Shown here: positions 25,256 through 33,929 of the stretch, one piece after another | How the letters are laid out: every line of letters starts with the position of its first letter | Position numbering within the stretch: the stretch's first letter is position 1 | Assembly (NCBI RefSeq): GCF_007680605.1 | Contig: NZ_VEIO01000001.1 | Location: 620,001 to 684,000, forward strand | From: Paenibacillus xylanexedens | GTDB taxonomy: Bacteria; Bacillota; Bacilli; Paenibacillales; Paenibacillaceae | Direction: 5' to 3' | DNA length: 64,000 bases | The notes under the pieces: generated by a model | The model's database searches: none | The model's input: only the letters and a program-made list of their open reading frames with translations | What the model was told of the DNA's origin: nothing | Made by a program: the position numbers and the translations under genes

Positions 25256-25968
25256 TCTCATTACTGTCATATTTACATACTTGTTTCATGCGTTCTTATC
25301 GTTATGGTCCAGCTACCTTTGTATTTTTTATGGGGATCATTTTCGTATATAGTGTCGTTCCAAATCCAGTAATGGCTAGTTATGCATTTTCAACAACATT
25401 TATTTTTATTATTTCTGCTGTCATTTGTTATACGTTGATTGATATGGAAACGACAAATCAGGAAGCGGTGACGGTATTGCATAGTGGCAGTTTAGTAAAA
25501 CTTTATGTTGCAAAATTGTTGTATTGCTGGCTTTTTACCATTCCACTAGCTCTGTATGCCGTTTCTTTCCCAGCCATTTTTCAAAAGTTTGATCGAAATC
25601 CGAGTGTTGAAGAGCTAGGCATGGCCCTGACTTATCATTTGGTTTCATCTTGGCTGGGAGTCGCTTTAGCCTGCTGGTTTAGTTCTAAGTTTATTCGTTC
25701 CCGCGTCATGTCTTTTTTAATGTTGAGTGTGCTCATTGTTATTACACTTTCAATACAAGGTATAGAGAATATGTTGCCAAACGGATTTAAAGCCATGATT
25801 TTTTTGTTGCCTCCTCTAAGTAGTACTATAGATGTGTTAATTAATTACGATGCACAAAGTTTATTTAAGAAGCTACTGGTAACAATTATACCGCTCGTAT
25901 ATGGTGCAATTACAGCAGGTTTATTTGTTTTAATGATTCACAGACGCAAGCTGGATGCAATGCATTGA
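25252..25968 (+). CDS. ABC transporter permease
   Basis: A 238-aa, strongly hydrophobic protein with about six predicted helices. GTG at 25252 overlaps the ATPase stop by four bases (GTGA) and follows AAAGGAG. No family beyond ABC-2-like permease can be named. With the two upstream genes it would form an exporter or immunity complex; substrate unknown. Confidence 0.82.
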   Translation: MISLLSYLHTCFMRSYRYGPATFVFFMGIIFVYSVVPNPVMASYAFSTTFIFIISAVICYTLIDMETTNQEAVTVLHSGSLVKLYVAKLLYCWLFTIPLALYAVSFPAIFQKFDRNPSVEELGMALTYHLVSSWLGVALACWFSSKFIRSRVMSFLMLSVLIVITLSIQGIENMLPNGFKAMIFLLPPLSSTIDVLINYDAQSLFKKLLVTIIPLVYGAITAGLFVLMIHRRKLDAMH

Positions 25969-26060
25969 TTCTCCCGTTCCACCTCTAGAGTCCTAGGAAG
26001 GAAGAAGCAATTATAAGCAAAACTTTCAATCCGCTCTGAGTTAGGTTTATAATGGATAGT

Positions 26061-26088
26061 GGCTGCTGAGCAAGTCGGCGGCCTTTTT
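26061..26088 (+). terminator. Terminator of the ABC exporter operon
   Basis: GGCTGCTG / CGGCGGCC stem (with G-U pairs), loop AGCAAGT, then TTTTT. Confidence 0.78.
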
Positions 26089-26092
26089 CTAT

Positions 26093-26461
26093 TGAACAAG
26101 CTCAGGTAATTATGTCCAGTCCATGAAAAGCACTATATTAAACATTAAATATAGAGTATGATTTTACAGCTGATTATGCTGGCAGAAAAGGTTACATCGG
26201 TTAAACGGGTTTGTAACTATTCTTGTCAATTATGAAGTTGTTTTCAGGCGTATAATGCTAAACGTAATCGTGAACGCACGAGAAAATATAAGTTAAATAG
26301 ACAATCGATACAACTAAATCTATAGGCAATTCGTCTTCTTTATGTTGTAAATGAAAGATGGAAGGTGCAATACGTATGTTAATAACAACCAGAATGAGCC
26401 AGTGTAAGAGGATGCCCCGATCTCGATGGATGTGGACTCGCAGTAACAAGGAGGGGCGCGC
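26093..26461. other. Intergenic region upstream of the acyltransferase
   Basis: No gene is seen. A TATAAT at 26251-26256 is a possible -10 element, without a clear -35 at normal distance. Confidence 0.5.
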
Positions 26462-28558
26462 ATGTCACAATCAGTGAAAAAAAAGAGGCATATGAACGGA
26501 CTGGATGGCTTACGAGCCATCGCGGTACTTGGCGTAATTGCTTATCATTTAAATTTGGATTTCATTCCGGGCGGGTTGCTCGGTGTAGGTATATTTTTTG
26601 TTCTGTCAGGCTATCTGATTACCGATATTTTGTTATCCCAGTGGCGGGAACATGGGCGCATTGCGCTTGGAGATTTCTGGTTAAGGCGGTTTAGGCGCTT
26701 GTTGCCTGGCATGCTGACCATGACAGCGGTTGTGATGCTCTGGCTGTTATGTACAGACTCGTCCCGGCTTGCTTCACTCAAAGGGGATATCTTATCCGGT
26801 GTTACGTACATAAGTAATTGGTGGTATATCTTTCACCATGTTTCGTATTTTGAAAGTTTCGGTCCGCCATCACCTTTTGGACATTTCTGGTCACTGGCTG
26901 TTGAGGAGCAGTTTTATCTGCTTTGGCCCCTTCTGTTAATTGCAGGGATCGTGTTGTTCAAAAGAAAGGGATGGCTGGTCGTCTCCATTGTCGTTGCAGC
27001 TGAACTTTCAGCTGGCGCCATGGCCATCATGTATAACCCGGATTTGGACCCGAGCCGTGTATATTATGGAACAGATACCCGTGCATTTGCCCTGCTTGCC
27101 GGGGCCGCGTTAGCTGTAGTCTGGCCGAGCCGCAAGCTGTCCGGCACATTGCCTGCGATGAATCGACTTGCATTGGATGCATCGGGAGTTGCTGCCTTAG
27201 CGGTGCTCATCTATATGATGCTGAATACGAGCGAATACGACTCGTTCCTCTATCAGGGGGGCATGGTGATACAAACGATTGCCGCAACCCTGCTGGTGGC
27301 AGTACTTGCCCATCCTTCGTCTTTGCTGGCACGGATTATTGGGGCAAAACCATTGCGCTGGATTGGTGAACGTTCGTATGGAATATATCTGTGGCATTAT
27401 CCGATTATTGTTCTGACCAGTCCTGTTGTAGATACAGGCGGTGCACATCCTGTACGTATGTTGCTACAAGTCGTTGCAACGGTTGTACTTGCATCGATGT
27501 CGTTAAAATATATTGAAAACCCGATTCGTTATAACGGATTTCGGGATTCCTTGTCAAAACTGTGGGGAAGAGGACGCACCTCTTTCGTTCCCCGTCAGGT
27601 ATGGTGGAAACGAACAGGCCTGCTGATGACGTTCCTGTTATTATGTTATGCCATATCACAGACGGTACTGCCCGTAGCAGCCAATTCAGATTCGCATTCG
27701 GTGTCCCTGTCTACGGTGTTCAATGGCGAAAAGTCTGCTGAAGAAAAGGGCCAGGACGTTGTACCCGTTACAACAAAACCTTCGGATTCCGGGCAAAAGA
27801 ATCCATCTGTTCAGTCAGGTACGGAGTCGACGTCAGACGGGAAAACGGATGGGAGCCACAAGCCTGGAACTGCATCTGCAGATGGGTCCAAATCGGCCAA
27901 GCCGGACGATTCATCCAGCGATAGCCGGGATCAGGGCAACTCGCCCTCTAATCCTGACAATAATCCTGCTTCCAATTCATCGGATTCAGGCAACAAAGAA
28001 ACCGCCCCATCGGGTTCGAAACCAGATGAAGGCACAACTGATGCAACGGATTCAGGGGCAACGGATAAACCTGCGACACCTGTCACGAAGAATGGAAAAG
28101 TCCAATATACAATTATCGGAGATTCCGTTATTCTGGACGCCAAGCCTTATCTGGAGCAGAGCATATCCGGTGTGTACGTAGATGGCCATGTCGGCCGTCA
28201 GATGTGGCAGGCCGGGGATGTGCTGAGGGATCTGAAGCGTAACAAGCAAATGGGCAGTGAGGTTGTGCTGGAGCTTGGAACAAACGGTTCATTTAATTCC
28301 AAAAATTTAAAAACTGTACTTGACGGCTTAAAGGATAAAACCCGGGTATACCTCGTTACGGTACGTGTGCCGCGTCCTTGGGAGCGAACGGTGAACAAGG
28401 CTCTGACGGATGCAGCCTCCAGTTACAGCAATGTTTCTCTTATTGACTGGAATCAGGCAAGCGAAGGACATGACGAATATTTTGAAAAAGACGGGGTGCA
28501 TCTGACCGTCGAAGGTTCGGAAGCTTTTGCAGCGCTGGTAAAAAGCAGTCTTCAATAA
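26462..28558 (+). CDS. Membrane O-acetyltransferase, OatA-like (acyltransferase 3 plus SGNH domain)
   Basis: 698 aa. Residues about 10-390 are an acyltransferase-3 membrane domain with some ten helices, starting at MNGLDGLRAIAVLGVI and with the FFVLSGYLIT motif. A low-complexity Ser/Asp/Gly/Thr/Pro linker (about 415-540) leads to an extracytoplasmic SGNH esterase-like domain with Ser555 (IGDSV), Asp677 and His680 (KDGVHL). Relatives transfer acetyl groups across the membrane to peptidoglycan muramic acid, giving lysozyme resistance; other wall polymers are possible acceptors. The RBS is AAGGAGGGGCGCGC before ATG. Monocistronic. Confidence 0.9.
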   Translation: MSQSVKKKRHMNGLDGLRAIAVLGVIAYHLNLDFIPGGLLGVGIFFVLSGYLITDILLSQWREHGRIALGDFWLRRFRRLLPGMLTMTAVVMLWLLCTDSSRLASLKGDILSGVTYISNWWYIFHHVSYFESFGPPSPFGHFWSLAVEEQFYLLWPLLLIAGIVLFKRKGWLVVSIVVAAELSAGAMAIMYNPDLDPSRVYYGTDTRAFALLAGAALAVVWPSRKLSGTLPAMNRLALDASGVAALAVLIYMMLNTSEYDSFLYQGGMVIQTIAATLLVAVLAHPSSLLARIIGAKPLRWIGERSYGIYLWHYPIIVLTSPVVDTGGAHPVRMLLQVVATVVLASMSLKYIENPIRYNGFRDSLSKLWGRGRTSFVPRQVWWKRTGLLMTFLLLCYAISQTVLPVAANSDSHSVSLSTVFNGEKSAEEKGQDVVPVTTKPSDSGQKNPSVQSGTESTSDGKTDGSHKPGTASADGSKSAKPDDSSSDSRDQGNSPSNPDNNPASNSSDSGNKETAPSGSKPDEGTTDATDSGATDKPATPVTKNGKVQYTIIGDSVILDAKPYLEQSISGVYVDGHVGRQMWQAGDVLRDLKRNKQMGSEVVLELGTNGSFNSKNLKTVLDGLKDKTRVYLVTVRVPRPWERTVNKALTDAASSYSNVSLIDWNQASEGHDEYFEKDGVHLTVEGSEAFAALVKSSLQ

Positions 28559-28671
28559 CAGAGGATTAACTTATAGACCTTTATATTATATATACTATAG
28601 AACTTATTGAATTATTGTATCTTATAACCACGCGTTAAAAGTATATCAAAATGAGTGTACACTGATTTTCA

Positions 28672-28747
28672 AAGTCTCTCCCTGAGAGTGATGTAATTGG
28701 AGTTATTTTTGACTTCATGACATTGTCTTGGGGAGGGCTTTTTTGGT
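28672..28747 (+). terminator. Possible terminator
   Basis: CTCTCCCT and GGGGAGGG can pair across about 50 bases and are followed by CTTTTTTGG. The stem is imperfect. Confidence 0.4.
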
Positions 28748-28805
28748 ATGTACACAGGGAACCGATATTATTCACCCCTGCATCCGTGAATCGTCACCTT
28801 ACAAT

Positions 28806-28820
28806 ATGATAGCGTTACCA
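28806..28820 (+). promoter_or_regulatory. cre-like site upstream of the mannoside operon
   Basis: ATGATAGCGTTACCA differs from the cre consensus at one position and is nearly palindromic around CG. It lies 42 bases before the start codon. CcpA or a LacI-type protein could use it. Confidence 0.42.
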
Positions 28821-28861
28821 TTTACAATACAAATATTAAATGCTCAAGGGGGAGTATAACG

Positions 28862-30175
28862 ATGTGGAAAAAGTGGTTTTCAGGCATGCTCGCACTAACC
28901 TTGTTTGCCGTTATCCTGGCAGGGTGCACAAGCGGGGATTCTTCCGAAGCTGGCAGCGGCAGTGACAAAGTCTCGGTGACTATCTGGCATAACTGGACTG
29001 GACAGGATGCCAAAGCGGTGGCGATGCGGAAAATAATCGAAGATTTCCGTACAGCACATCCAGACATCGAAGTGGTGGATGAAGGCTTGCCAACGGACGG
29101 ACTTAAGACAAGACTGCGCACAGTTGCGGCAGCCAACGAGATGCCGGATCTGTTCGTGATGTGGCCGGATGCAATGACGAAGGAGTTCGTAAAAGGAGAT
29201 CTGTTGCAGCCGATCAACGCAGAACTGGATGCGAAGCCGGAATGGAAAGACAATTTTATTCCAAATGCACTGGATGGATATACGGTGGACGGCAATATTT
29301 ATTCCGTTCCGATGAATCTGGCGCCCAGCTCGTTTATTTATTACAATGAGGCACTCTTCAAAGAGAATAACGTAAAGGTTCCTGAAACGTGGGCTGAATT
29401 GGAACAGGCGGTTGCTTCGTTTAACGAAAAAGGAATCATTCCGATGGCTCTCGGTAACAAAACGAACTGGGTTGCCCAGTCTACCATTTTCAGTACGCTG
29501 GCTGATCGGGTGACGGGTACAGACTGGTTTTTGAAAGCCGTAGCTCAGGATGGTGCAAGTTTCACTGATCCGCAATTTGTTGAAGCGCTGAAGAAAATGC
29601 AGGAGCTTGGGAACATGAAGGCTTTCCAGGACGGATTCAACAGTATTGATGAAACTCAGATGATGCAGCTATATTTTCAAGGGAAAACTGCGATGGTCAT
29701 GAACGGCGGGTGGGCGCTCGCCAACCTCGTTAACAATGCACCGGAAGACGTGTTAAAAAATACACATATTACGATTCTGCCTCCTGTGGAGGGCGGCAAG
29801 GGTGAACCAAGAACAACATCAGGAGTCGTTGGAACGGGTCTTGGTGTCAGCAAAAAGCTGAGTGGTGCTCAAAAAGACGCAGCGATGGAGCTGTTCTATG
29901 CACTGGCTGGTCCGGACGGTCAAAAAGCGACGCTGGATAGCAGTACACTGGTCAGCTACAACATTGATCTGGATAAGTCCAAAGCTCATCCATTGTTTGT
30001 GGAGTTGTACGATCTGATGCAGGAAGTGAAGATTACGCCGGTATACGATTCCAAGCTGGGATCGGCTACGGTTGAGGTGATTAATAATGGGTTACAGGAG
30101 CTGCTGATGGGCGGCAAAGCGGAAGATATTGCGGGCCGAATTCAGGCAGCTCAAGCGAATGCGATGAAACAATAG
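28862..30175 (+). CDS. Sugar ABC transporter substrate-binding lipoprotein (family 1)
   Basis: 437 aa: signal peptide with lipobox LAGC (Cys22), then a CUT1-type binding fold (VTIWHNWTGQD, AMVMNGGWAL). It is the first gene of an operon with two permeases, a sensor kinase, a response regulator and a beta-mannosidase, so it probably binds manno-oligosaccharides. A GGGGGAG RBS precedes ATG. A terminator-like hairpin lies directly behind it. Confidence 0.9.
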   Translation: MWKKWFSGMLALTLFAVILAGCTSGDSSEAGSGSDKVSVTIWHNWTGQDAKAVAMRKIIEDFRTAHPDIEVVDEGLPTDGLKTRLRTVAAANEMPDLFVMWPDAMTKEFVKGDLLQPINAELDAKPEWKDNFIPNALDGYTVDGNIYSVPMNLAPSSFIYYNEALFKENNVKVPETWAELEQAVASFNEKGIIPMALGNKTNWVAQSTIFSTLADRVTGTDWFLKAVAQDGASFTDPQFVEALKKMQELGNMKAFQDGFNSIDETQMMQLYFQGKTAMVMNGGWALANLVNNAPEDVLKNTHITILPPVEGGKGEPRTTSGVVGTGLGVSKKLSGAQKDAAMELFYALAGPDGQKATLDSSTLVSYNIDLDKSKAHPLFVELYDLMQEVKITPVYDSKLGSATVEVINNGLQELLMGGKAEDIAGRIQAAQANAMKQ

Positions 30176-30221
30176 GTTGTTCCCTGCTTCTGGAGGCTGA
30201 CTAACCTAAGGATAATTCATT

Positions 30222-30248
30222 CCCCTTCCCGGCAGGGGAGGGGTTTTT
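30222..30248 (+). terminator. Intra-operon attenuator hairpin
   Basis: CCCCTTCC / GGGGAGGGG with a short loop, then TTTTTAG, between the binding-protein gene and the first permease. It would partly stop transcription and raise binding protein over permease. Confidence 0.75.
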
Positions 30249-30308
30249 AGATCAGAAGTGTTCGATACCGGACAGATTAGAAAGGCAATACGAGGGGAAG
30301 TGAAGCCA

Positions 30309-31190
30309 TTGAACGCATTACAAAATCGGCGTTTTATTATGCTGGGGCTTGCTCCGGCAGTCATTATCTATGCATTGTTTGTGTTTGTGCCTGTTGTATG
30401 GTCTGCATATTACGGTTTTTTTAACTGGTCTGGCATTGGGGCATCGACGTACATTGGCCTGAGCAACTATGTGGAAATCTGGAATGACGCGATCTTTTGG
30501 CGGGGTTTGAAAAATAATGTCATTTTTGTGCTGGCTTCGGTGTTTGGTCAGATTCCATTAGCACTCATTTTGGCAGTGATGTTACACAAAAGCAACCCGC
30601 TCCAGCGCTTTCTGCGCTCGGCTGTATTTCTGCCTATGGTATTGTCAACGGTTGTGATCGGCATGATCTGGCAGTATATCTATCATCCACAGATCGGTAT
30701 CTTGAATTTCCTGCTGGATGCGCTAGGGCTTGAAAGCTGGAAGCTGCAATGGCTGTCCGATGCGAAGATCGCGATATTTTCTCTAGTGCCGCCCTTGCTC
30801 TGGAGTTTTGTTGGACTGTATCTGATTATTTTCATCTCCGCTTTGCAGAACATTCCAGGTGAAATCCATGACGCAGCCAAAATAGATGGCGCATCCGGAA
30901 TACGCAAACTGGTTTCCATTTCTCTGCCGATGATATGGGGCACGGTACAAGTTGCGATTATCTTATGTATTTCAGGCAGTCTGAAATCGTTCGATCTGGT
31001 CTATATCATGACAAAAGGTGGGCCGGCTCACGCAACGGAGTTGCTCGCTACGTATATGTATAACTCTACGTTTACAACGTACCGATATGGTTTCGGTAGT
31101 GCGATCTCCACAACGATTGTTCTGATTTCCTTGCTGCTCATCGGAACAAGCCAGTGGGTGACCAGTCGGAAGCGTAACGAAAACCGATAG
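30309..31190 (+). CDS. Sugar ABC transporter permease (MalF/UgpA type)
   Basis: About 293 aa with six predicted helices and an EAA loop (HDAAKIDGASGIRKLVSISLP). The start is uncertain. TTG at 30309 is chosen because GAGGGG lies 11 bases upstream; GTG codons at 30300 and 30258 are in frame but poorly spaced. It pairs with the next permease to import the ligand of the binding protein; the ATPase is encoded elsewhere. Confidence 0.88.
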   Translation: MNALQNRRFIMLGLAPAVIIYALFVFVPVVWSAYYGFFNWSGIGASTYIGLSNYVEIWNDAIFWRGLKNNVIFVLASVFGQIPLALILAVMLHKSNPLQRFLRSAVFLPMVLSTVVIGMIWQYIYHPQIGILNFLLDALGLESWKLQWLSDAKIAIFSLVPPLLWSFVGLYLIIFISALQNIPGEIHDAAKIDGASGIRKLVSISLPMIWGTVQVAIILCISGSLKSFDLVYIMTKGGPAHATELLATYMYNSTFTTYRYGFGSAISTTIVLISLLLIGTSQWVTSRKRNENR

Positions 31191-31205
31191 AGAGGAGGCA
31201 GATTT

Positions 31206-32081
31206 ATGCGTACAACACCTGTGACTATTCCAACACCGCAAGGCCATGCAGGGCATTCCATTCGGCAGATTCGCAAAGGAATCCTTTGGACGCTGCTGAC
31301 GGTCTATGGTATTTTAACATTGTATCCGTTTTATTGGCTTGTGATTAGTGCGTTCAAAGCGAATGAGGATTTCTACAGCAGACCTTTTGGTCTACCGGCA
31401 CACTGGAATGTGGCCAATTTTACAAATGCCTGGGAAAGTTCAAAGCTCGGAACGGCTTTTGGCAATTCACTAACCGTATCGATTGGCTCGCTGATTCTGA
31501 CGCTGTTTATCGCGGCACTGGCTTCATTCATTCTGGCGCGATTCCAGTTTCGCTGGAAAGGGCTGATTATGACGTTTTTCGTTGTAGGCATGCTCATCCC
31601 GATTCATAGCACACTCGTTCCGTTGTTTATTTTGATGAAACAGATGTCCTTGCTCAATACGTATTGGGCTTTGATCCTGCCGTATACTGCGTTTGCCTTG
31701 CCAACAGCAATCTTTGTGTTGACAGCTTATCTGGTCAGCATTCCGCGCGATATTGAAGAGGCAGCTTTTATGGATGGAACCGGACTTTGGGGACTTTTTA
31801 CCCGGATCATGCTTCCCATGTCGCTTCCTGCACTGTCTACGGTGACCATTTTGAGTTTTTTACATGCGTGGAACGACTTTTCCTTTGCCCTTGTATTCAT
31901 TAATAAAACGGGATTGAAAACGTTACCGCTTGCCATTGCAAACTTTGCAGACGGATATCAGACCGATTATGGTCTAACGCTTGCTGCCATGACCCTGTCC
32001 GTTATTCCTACCATCATTGTCTATTTAATCTTTCAGGAACAGGTGATGAAGGGCATGACAGCAGGTGCAGTCAAAGGGTAA
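31206..32081 (+). CDS. Sugar ABC transporter permease (MalG/UgpE type)
   Basis: 291 aa with six predicted helices and an EAA loop (EEAAFMDGTGLWGLFTRIMLP). ATG follows GAGGAGG. The C-terminus MTAGAVKG is typical. The gene lies 15 bases behind its partner and 30 bases before the sensor kinase gene. Confidence 0.92.
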   Translation: MRTTPVTIPTPQGHAGHSIRQIRKGILWTLLTVYGILTLYPFYWLVISAFKANEDFYSRPFGLPAHWNVANFTNAWESSKLGTAFGNSLTVSIGSLILTLFIAALASFILARFQFRWKGLIMTFFVVGMLIPIHSTLVPLFILMKQMSLLNTYWALILPYTAFALPTAIFVLTAYLVSIPRDIEEAAFMDGTGLWGLFTRIMLPMSLPALSTVTILSFLHAWNDFSFALVFINKTGLKTLPLAIANFADGYQTDYGLTLAAMTLSVIPTIIVYLIFQEQVMKGMTAGAVKG

Positions 32082-32111
32082 GCGAGGGGCGCATCCAAAG
32101 GAGGAACAGAG

Positions 32112-33929
32112 TTGGTTCGCTGGCTTACATCTTCACTGCAACGGAAGCTGTCCGTCGTTGTCACAGCTTCGATGATTGTGCCACTTGTAGCGCTTGGACT
32201 ATTTGCTTTCCTGTTTGCCTCACGCATCACGGAGGAAAAAACGAAGCTATCGGGGATGGATACGCTCAAGCAAGTGGAAGCGAATCTTCGTTATATGCTC
32301 CAGGATGCGGAGAATTTATCAATTTTCCTCATTGGAGAACGGGATATTCAGCAATATCTAAGCCGCGATGAGGATCATGAAGCCGATCGCTTGGATATAG
32401 TGGGCCGAATGACCAATCTGGCCGCATCCAAAAAGTACATTGCGAACATTGCCATTTATCCCGGGCGCTTTGATGCTGCGTTGTCCACGGCCACTTGGTA
32501 TGAACCGGACGGAGGTAGCCTGTTTTCCCCTTCTCTCCCTAGTGGAAACGCGGATAAAAGGTGGACGGGTGTATATCCCGTTCGCAATTATGCCGGAATT
32601 CAAAATGTCATTACGTTGATCAGGCCAATTCGCAGCATCCACAATTATCGTCCCATCGGCTGGCTTAGCATCAGTTTAAATGAAAATGCGATCTCTAAAG
32701 GGTGGCCGGCGTTTGGACTGGGTAGAGGGGAAGGTAGCCTTGAACTGATTGGCAACACAGGAGAGGTTCTGTCCTCCATGGATAAATCCAGGCTTGGGCT
32801 ACATGTATCTGATCTCGAACCGGGACTGATTACGCGCATTCAGAAGGGGCATAGTGGGACGACTACGTATGGTGAGGAAGAAAGAAAACGTACGGTACTT
32901 TATTACCCTGAGGAACTGACGGGGTGGACGCTGGTTGGTATGGTTCCTTATGAGCAATACCGTTCAGAGAATAGTTACATTATCATTTTGACAGCAATTG
33001 CGGTTGCCTTGTCAGCGTTAATCAGCGGTGGTTTGGTCTGGTTCACGGTTCGCAGGGTTACGAGGCCGCTGCTTGTGTTAACCAGACATTTGTCTCGAAT
33101 TGATCCGAAGCGTCCCTTGCCGTTATTCCGAGCAGAAAGCGATGACGAGATTGGCAAGCTTGGGGAAAGTTACAATCTGCTTGGTGCACATATTGAATGG
33201 CTTAAGGAAGAGATCATTCGTGGGGAAGCTCGCAAAAAAGAAGCAGATCTGCGCGTGCTCCAGGCACAGATTAATCCTCATTTTCTGTATAACACGCTCT
33301 CCTCCATTCATTGGATCGCGCTGATGTCCAAAGAAAACCGGATCGCGGATATGGTAGAGGGACTAAGTGATTTTCTACGAATCAGTTTGAATAAGGGACA
33401 GGATTACTGCCCGGTTGCCCAGGAGATTGCGCATATCCGTCATTATGTACGGGTACAGTCGATTCGTTTTCCGGATCAATTCGTGCTGCATTATATTGTT
33501 GATCCTGCATTGGAGCAACGAATGATGTTAAAGCTTCTGCTACAGCCACTGGTGGAGAATGCGATGATTCACGGGATTCAACAGGCAGGAAACCAAGGCA
33601 CGATAACGATTATGATTCAGAAGGATTCCGCGGTTGAGCGCATGAACATTTTGGTACTGGACGACGGTGCGGGCATGGAACTGGAGCAATTGGAGCAATT
33701 GCGGGCCAGTATTATCCCCGCGGATGAGAGTAACATGTTGCCGCAGGGCAGTCATTCCCAAGGGAAGCAACTGGGGCAGTCGTTGTCCGATGGAGGGTAT
33801 GGTCTCCGTAATGTAAACGAAAGACTGTTTCTTCACTATGGGACGGATGCGTTACTTGAAATACACAGCAAAAAGGGTGGGGGCACCCGAATTTCGTTCT
33901 CCATTCCAATTCTGGAGGAATCGCCATGA
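32112..33929 (+). CDS. Sensor histidine kinase, YesM type
   Basis: 605 aa. N-terminal transmembrane helix (about 16-36), a large extracellular sensing domain (dCache-like), a second helix (about 290-312), HAMP linker, then the His_kinase domain with His390 in INPHFLYN and a HATPase domain (LLQPLVENAMIHG, DDGAGM, GGYGLRNVNERL). It should sense a sugar or a loaded binding protein outside and phosphorylate the regulator encoded next. Start TTG, eight bases after GGAGG. It overlaps the regulator gene by ATGA. Confidence 0.92.
   Translation: MVRWLTSSLQRKLSVVVTASMIVPLVALGLFAFLFASRITEEKTKLSGMDTLKQVEANLRYMLQDAENLSIFLIGERDIQQYLSRDEDHEADRLDIVGRMTNLAASKKYIANIAIYPGRFDAALSTATWYEPDGGSLFSPSLPSGNADKRWTGVYPVRNYAGIQNVITLIRPIRSIHNYRPIGWLSISLNENAISKGWPAFGLGRGEGSLELIGNTGEVLSSMDKSRLGLHVSDLEPGLITRIQKGHSGTTTYGEEERKRTVLYYPEELTGWTLVGMVPYEQYRSENSYIIILTAIAVALSALISGGLVWFTVRRVTRPLLVLTRHLSRIDPKRPLPLFRAESDDEIGKLGESYNLLGAHIEWLKEEIIRGEARKKEADLRVLQAQINPHFLYNTLSSIHWIALMSKENRIADMVEGLSDFLRISLNKGQDYCPVAQEIAHIRHYVRVQSIRFPDQFVLHYIVDPALEQRMMLKLLLQPLVENAMIHGIQQAGNQGTITIMIQKDSAVERMNILVLDDGAGMELEQLEQLRASIIPADESNMLPQGSHSQGKQLGQSLSDGGYGLRNVNERLFLHYGTDALLEIHSKKGGGTRISFSIPILEESP

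Noticed and set aside
27723..28181. 152-aa frame in the acyltransferase linker region
   Set aside because: A basic, low-complexity frame that arises from the repetitive linker DNA read in another phase.
28672..28747. A structured regulatory RNA before the mannoside operon
   Set aside because: Pairing is imperfect and fits a leftover terminator of the acyltransferase gene better than any known riboswitch.
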